From an uncultured Bacteroidota bacterium (GTDB lineage: Bacteria; Bacteroidota; Bacteroidia; Chitinophagales; Chitinophagaceae): 8,855 nucleotides of DNA. Under the pieces are notes generated by a model. The model did no database searches. It was given only the letters and a program-made list of their open reading frames with translations, and was not told the origin of the DNA. Made by a program: the position numbers and the translations under genes. The DNA is taken from the NCBI GenBank assembly GCA_946479535.1, contig CAMLGP010000076.1, positions 1-8,855 on the forward strand, in the 5' to 3' direction. Below, piece after piece: positions 6,477-8,855 of this stretch (positions are counted from its first letter, which is position 1; each line of letters begins with the position of its first letter).

Positions 6477-8141
6477 TTAATGAGTGGTTCCTGTCAGTGA
6501 TTTCTCCCTGACTGCCTTAAACTCAGAGCCTTCTTTCCACTCCGGCCATTTATCAGAATAGGACAATCGTTTTCCTACCTGAAAGAGCAATTGAAGATCC
6601 TGGATAGCTCCGTCCAATACCCAGGTTGATGGATCAAACTCGTCTGAGGGCCGATGATAATTCTTATCAGTATAGGAATCTGAAATGGTTTTGCCTGAAC
6701 CTTTTTCTTTTCCCATTAGATCAATGCCCTTACTTGTATAAAGTGCGGGTACTCCCACTTTGGCAAAATTGAAATGATCTGAGCGATAATAGGAACCTGC
6801 TTCCGGATGTATTTCAAATGCGATATTTCTTTCCTGTTTGTGTGCTTCATCCTGGAGCCAGTCTTCCAGATCATTCTGTCCCTGTCCTACAACTATGATA
6901 TCCTTTGTTTTTCCAAACCAGTTCAATCCATCCATATTGATATTGGCAACAGTTTTTGCGATTGGATATACAGGATTTTGTGCATACCAGGCCGAACCCC
7001 ATAATCCCTGCTCTTCGGCAGTTACAGCTAGAAAAATAATGGTACGCTCCGTTGCACGTTTCAGACTTTTAAAACCACGCGCCAATTCCAATAATCCAGA
7101 AGAACCACTTGCATTGTCCAGTGCGCCATTATAAATAGAATCTCCCGCAGCATCCGGCTTTCCAATCCCCAAATGATCCCAATGTGCAGTGTAAATCACA
7201 TATTCATCAGGATGCTTGCTACCGGTGATCTTGCCGATCACATTGTGAGACATATTATACGTGGTGGTTGCAGTCAGCCCCACAGAAACTTTCAATCCCA
7301 ATGATTCACCTTTGAATCCTTTCTTATCTGCTGATGTAAATAATGAAGAATCCTTCCCTGCAGCACTTAATAATTTTTGAGCTGCAGATCCGGATACCCA
7401 TCCAATCACATCACACAGGGTTTCATTCCTGCCGCGGTTATCCAATCGCAACCTTGAACCATTCCAGTTATTCTGTACAACTGAAAATGGATAACTGGCT
7501 GCATCGGTATTATGAACAATCAGACATCCTTTGGCTCCCTGGCGGGCTGCTTCTTCAAATTTATACGTCCATCTGCCATAGTAGGTCATGGCCTTCCCTT
7601 TGAATAATGTTGAATCATGTGCATTATACCCCGGATCATTTACCAGCACCAGCACTACTTTTCCTTTTACATCCAATCCTGAATAATCATTCCAGTTATA
7701 TTCAGGTGCTACCACTCCATAACCGGCAAAGACAAGCTCTGCATTGTTAAGGGAAAGAACAGAATCTGTCCGGTCTGTCCATACTACATAATCATCAAAT
7801 CCTTTCAGTGTAAATTTCTGCGATGCGCCTGCCACCTTCATCTCGGATGAGGCTTTTGTGGTGATCTGCACCATGGGAACTTCCTGGAAGTAACTATCTT
7901 CATTTCCCGGCTTAAGACCTGACGTGATAAATTCGTTTTTGAGAAAATCAATCGCCTTTGTCTCCCCTTCGGTAAAAGGCTTTCTTCCCATAAACGAGTC
8001 AGAGGATAGGGTTTTAATATGATTAGCCAGGCTGTCTGCACTGAATGCATCCAATCCATCTTCAGAATCTATGGTACCGGGGGACTTGCAGGAAAAGAGT
8101 GTTATTGCTGAAGCAATCAGAACAAAAAGATATTTATACAT
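6477..8141 (-). CDS. M28-family zinc metallopeptidase, lipoprotein with PA domain, 554 aa
   Basis: The N-terminus is a lipoprotein signal with lipobox LFSC, placing the lipidated Cys at residue 18. A protease-associated (PA) insert occupies about residues 130-290. The catalytic half has the full M28 set: His320 and Asp322 in TAHWDHLG, bridging Asp342 in NGALDNASGSSG, general base Glu376 and ligand Glu377 in TAEEQGLWGS, Asp404 in NINMDGLN, and the final His, most likely His496 in NYHRPSDEFD. The SDHFNFAKVGVPAL segment (454-467) is also typical of the family. The enzyme is probably a co-catalytic zinc aminopeptidase or related exopeptidase, anchored in the periplasm or on the cell surface. A canonical Bacteroidota surface-export signal after the Cys is not obvious, so its final location is open. 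Peptide preference cannot be read from sequence. On the minus strand, TATCTTTA (8188-8181) is a possible -7 element about 40 bases before the ATG, without a good -33 partner. The gene is divergent from the antiporter gene. Confidence 0.95.
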   Translation of the reverse strand: MYKYLFVLIASAITLFSCKSPGTIDSEDGLDAFSADSLANHIKTLSSDSFMGRKPFTEGETKAIDFLKNEFITSGLKPGNEDSYFQEVPMVQITTKASSEMKVAGASQKFTLKGFDDYVVWTDRTDSVLSLNNAELVFAGYGVVAPEYNWNDYSGLDVKGKVVLVLVNDPGYNAHDSTLFKGKAMTYYGRWTYKFEEAARQGAKGCLIVHNTDAASYPFSVVQNNWNGSRLRLDNRGRNETLCDVIGWVSGSAAQKLLSAAGKDSSLFTSADKKGFKGESLGLKVSVGLTATTTYNMSHNVIGKITGSKHPDEYVIYTAHWDHLGIGKPDAAGDSIYNGALDNASGSSGLLELARGFKSLKRATERTIIFLAVTAEEQGLWGSAWYAQNPVYPIAKTVANINMDGLNWFGKTKDIIVVGQGQNDLEDWLQDEAHKQERNIAFEIHPEAGSYYRSDHFNFAKVGVPALYTSKGIDLMGKEKGSGKTISDSYTDKNYHRPSDEFDPSTWVLDGAIQDLQLLFQVGKRLSYSDKWPEWKEGSEFKAVREKSLTGTTH

Positions 8142-8235
8142 GTTTATGTTTTATCCAGGATTAGCGGAAGCTTGATACATAAAGATAAGAGAGAATTTAA
8201 TCAGGGATTGCCGTTTTTTCCTATCTTAAGGCTAT

Positions 8236-8855
8236 ATGATACAGGACAATCTTTTGGTAATTCTTTCGCTGCTTTTTGTCATTACTATGCTGACAATGCT
8301 GAGTGACAAGTTGCGCATTTCCTATCCTATTTTCCTGGTGATTGGGGGATTGCTCATAAGTTTAATCCCAGGCATCCCAAATATCAGTATTGGCCCCGAT
8401 ATTGTTTTCCTTATATTTTTACCCCCCTTATTATATGCTGCTGCCTGGAATACATCATGGAAAGATTTCTGGAGAATGAAACGGCCTATTAGCCTTCTAT
8501 CATTTGGACTGGTGATCTTCACTTCTGTAATAGTAGCATTTGTTTCAAATGCCATCATCCCTGACTTTCCGATAGCCTATGGCTTTTTACTGGGTGGCAT
8601 CATTTCGCCTCCTGATGCAGTTGCTGCTACATCTGTTTTACAGGGACTGAAAATTCCTAAAAGAATAGTAACCATTCTGGAAGGAGAAAGCCTGGTAAAT
8701 GATGCCTCCTCTCTGATTGTTTTCCGATTTGCGCTGGCAGCAATTGTAACAGGCCAATTCAATTTCTGGGACGCTTCAAAATCGTTCGTTCTGGTAGCCA
8801 GCTTTGGCGTTTTAATAGGACTGGCAATTGCACATGTAATCTATTTAATTCACCG
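8236..8855 (+). CDS. CPA1-family Na+/H+ antiporter, N-terminal part (cut by window edge)
   Basis: ATG at 8236 opens 206 complete codons with no stop before the right edge. The product is strongly hydrophobic with about six membrane spans visible. Family marks are FLPPLLYAAAW (61-71), the ISPPDAVAATSVL segment (123-135) with Asp127, and GESLVNDASSLIVFRFA (150-166), which holds the Asn155-Asp156 pair typical of electroneutral CPA1 (NhaP/NHE-like) exchangers. These proteins exchange cytoplasmic Na+ (or K+) for H+ across the inner membrane in pH and salt homeostasis. The cation cannot be decided here, and the C-terminal spans and any regulatory tail lie outside the window. A 94-base gap separates it from the divergent peptidase gene; no good promoter match was found in it for this gene. 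Confidence 0.93.
   Translation, partial: MIQDNLLVILSLLFVITMLTMLSDKLRISYPIFLVIGGLLISLIPGIPNISIGPDIVFLIFLPPLLYAAAWNTSWKDFWRMKRPISLLSFGLVIFTSVIVAFVSNAIIPDFPIAYGFLLGGIISPPDAVAATSVLQGLKIPKRIVTILEGESLVNDASSLIVFRFALAAIVTGQFNFWDASKSFVLVASFGVLIGLAIAHVIYLIH

Noticed and set aside
8322..8762. Two minus-strand open frames near the right end
   Set aside because: They are opposite the clearly recognisable Na+/H+ antiporter frame on the plus strand, so they are shadows.

Overview
The window looks like an ordinary chromosomal stretch of a Bacteroidota bacterium, most likely a member of the Chitinophagaceae or a close relative. Four things point there: an outer-membrane beta-barrel protein with a carboxypeptidase-like domain and a TonB-type plug, a Bacteroidota-style promoter (TTG, 20-base spacer, TAnnTTTG), no strong Shine-Dalgarno sequences before the genes, and moderately AT-rich DNA with AT-rich gaps. 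The taxonomic call rests on gene content and style, not on a database match.

Layout from left to right. Positions 1-203 (minus) hold the first 67 codons of a secreted penicillin-acylase-family hydrolase that runs off the left edge. Positions 297-1892 (minus) encode a 531-residue, all-helical, TPR-like cytoplasmic protein of unknown function. A 601-base gap follows (1893-2493). Its left part carries the most interesting signal here: a good Bacteroidota promoter, about 178 bases with hairpin potential and no ORF, and a near-perfect intrinsic terminator, together a candidate free-standing small RNA on the plus strand. Positions 2494-3345 (plus) encode an AraC-type regulator, followed at 3479-3760 by a small exported single-span membrane protein and a terminator at 3786-3825. 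Convergent to these, 3892-6348 (minus) encodes the 818-residue outer-membrane barrel protein. Upstream of it on the same strand, 6477-8141 encodes an M28 metallopeptidase lipoprotein. Divergent from that, 8236-8855 (plus) is the start of a CPA1-family Na+/H+ antiporter cut by the right edge.

The genes do not form one obvious pathway. Several are envelope functions: an exported acylase, a lipid-anchored peptidase, an outer-membrane barrel, a small membrane protein and an ion antiporter. The peptidase and barrel genes lie in tandem with 128 bases between them and could be co-transcribed, but the barrel gene also has a possible promoter of its own. I see no insertion sequence, CRISPR array, tRNA, rRNA, prophage or clear sign of recent transfer. 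I find no convincing new multi-gene system; the candidate small RNA is what I would look at first.
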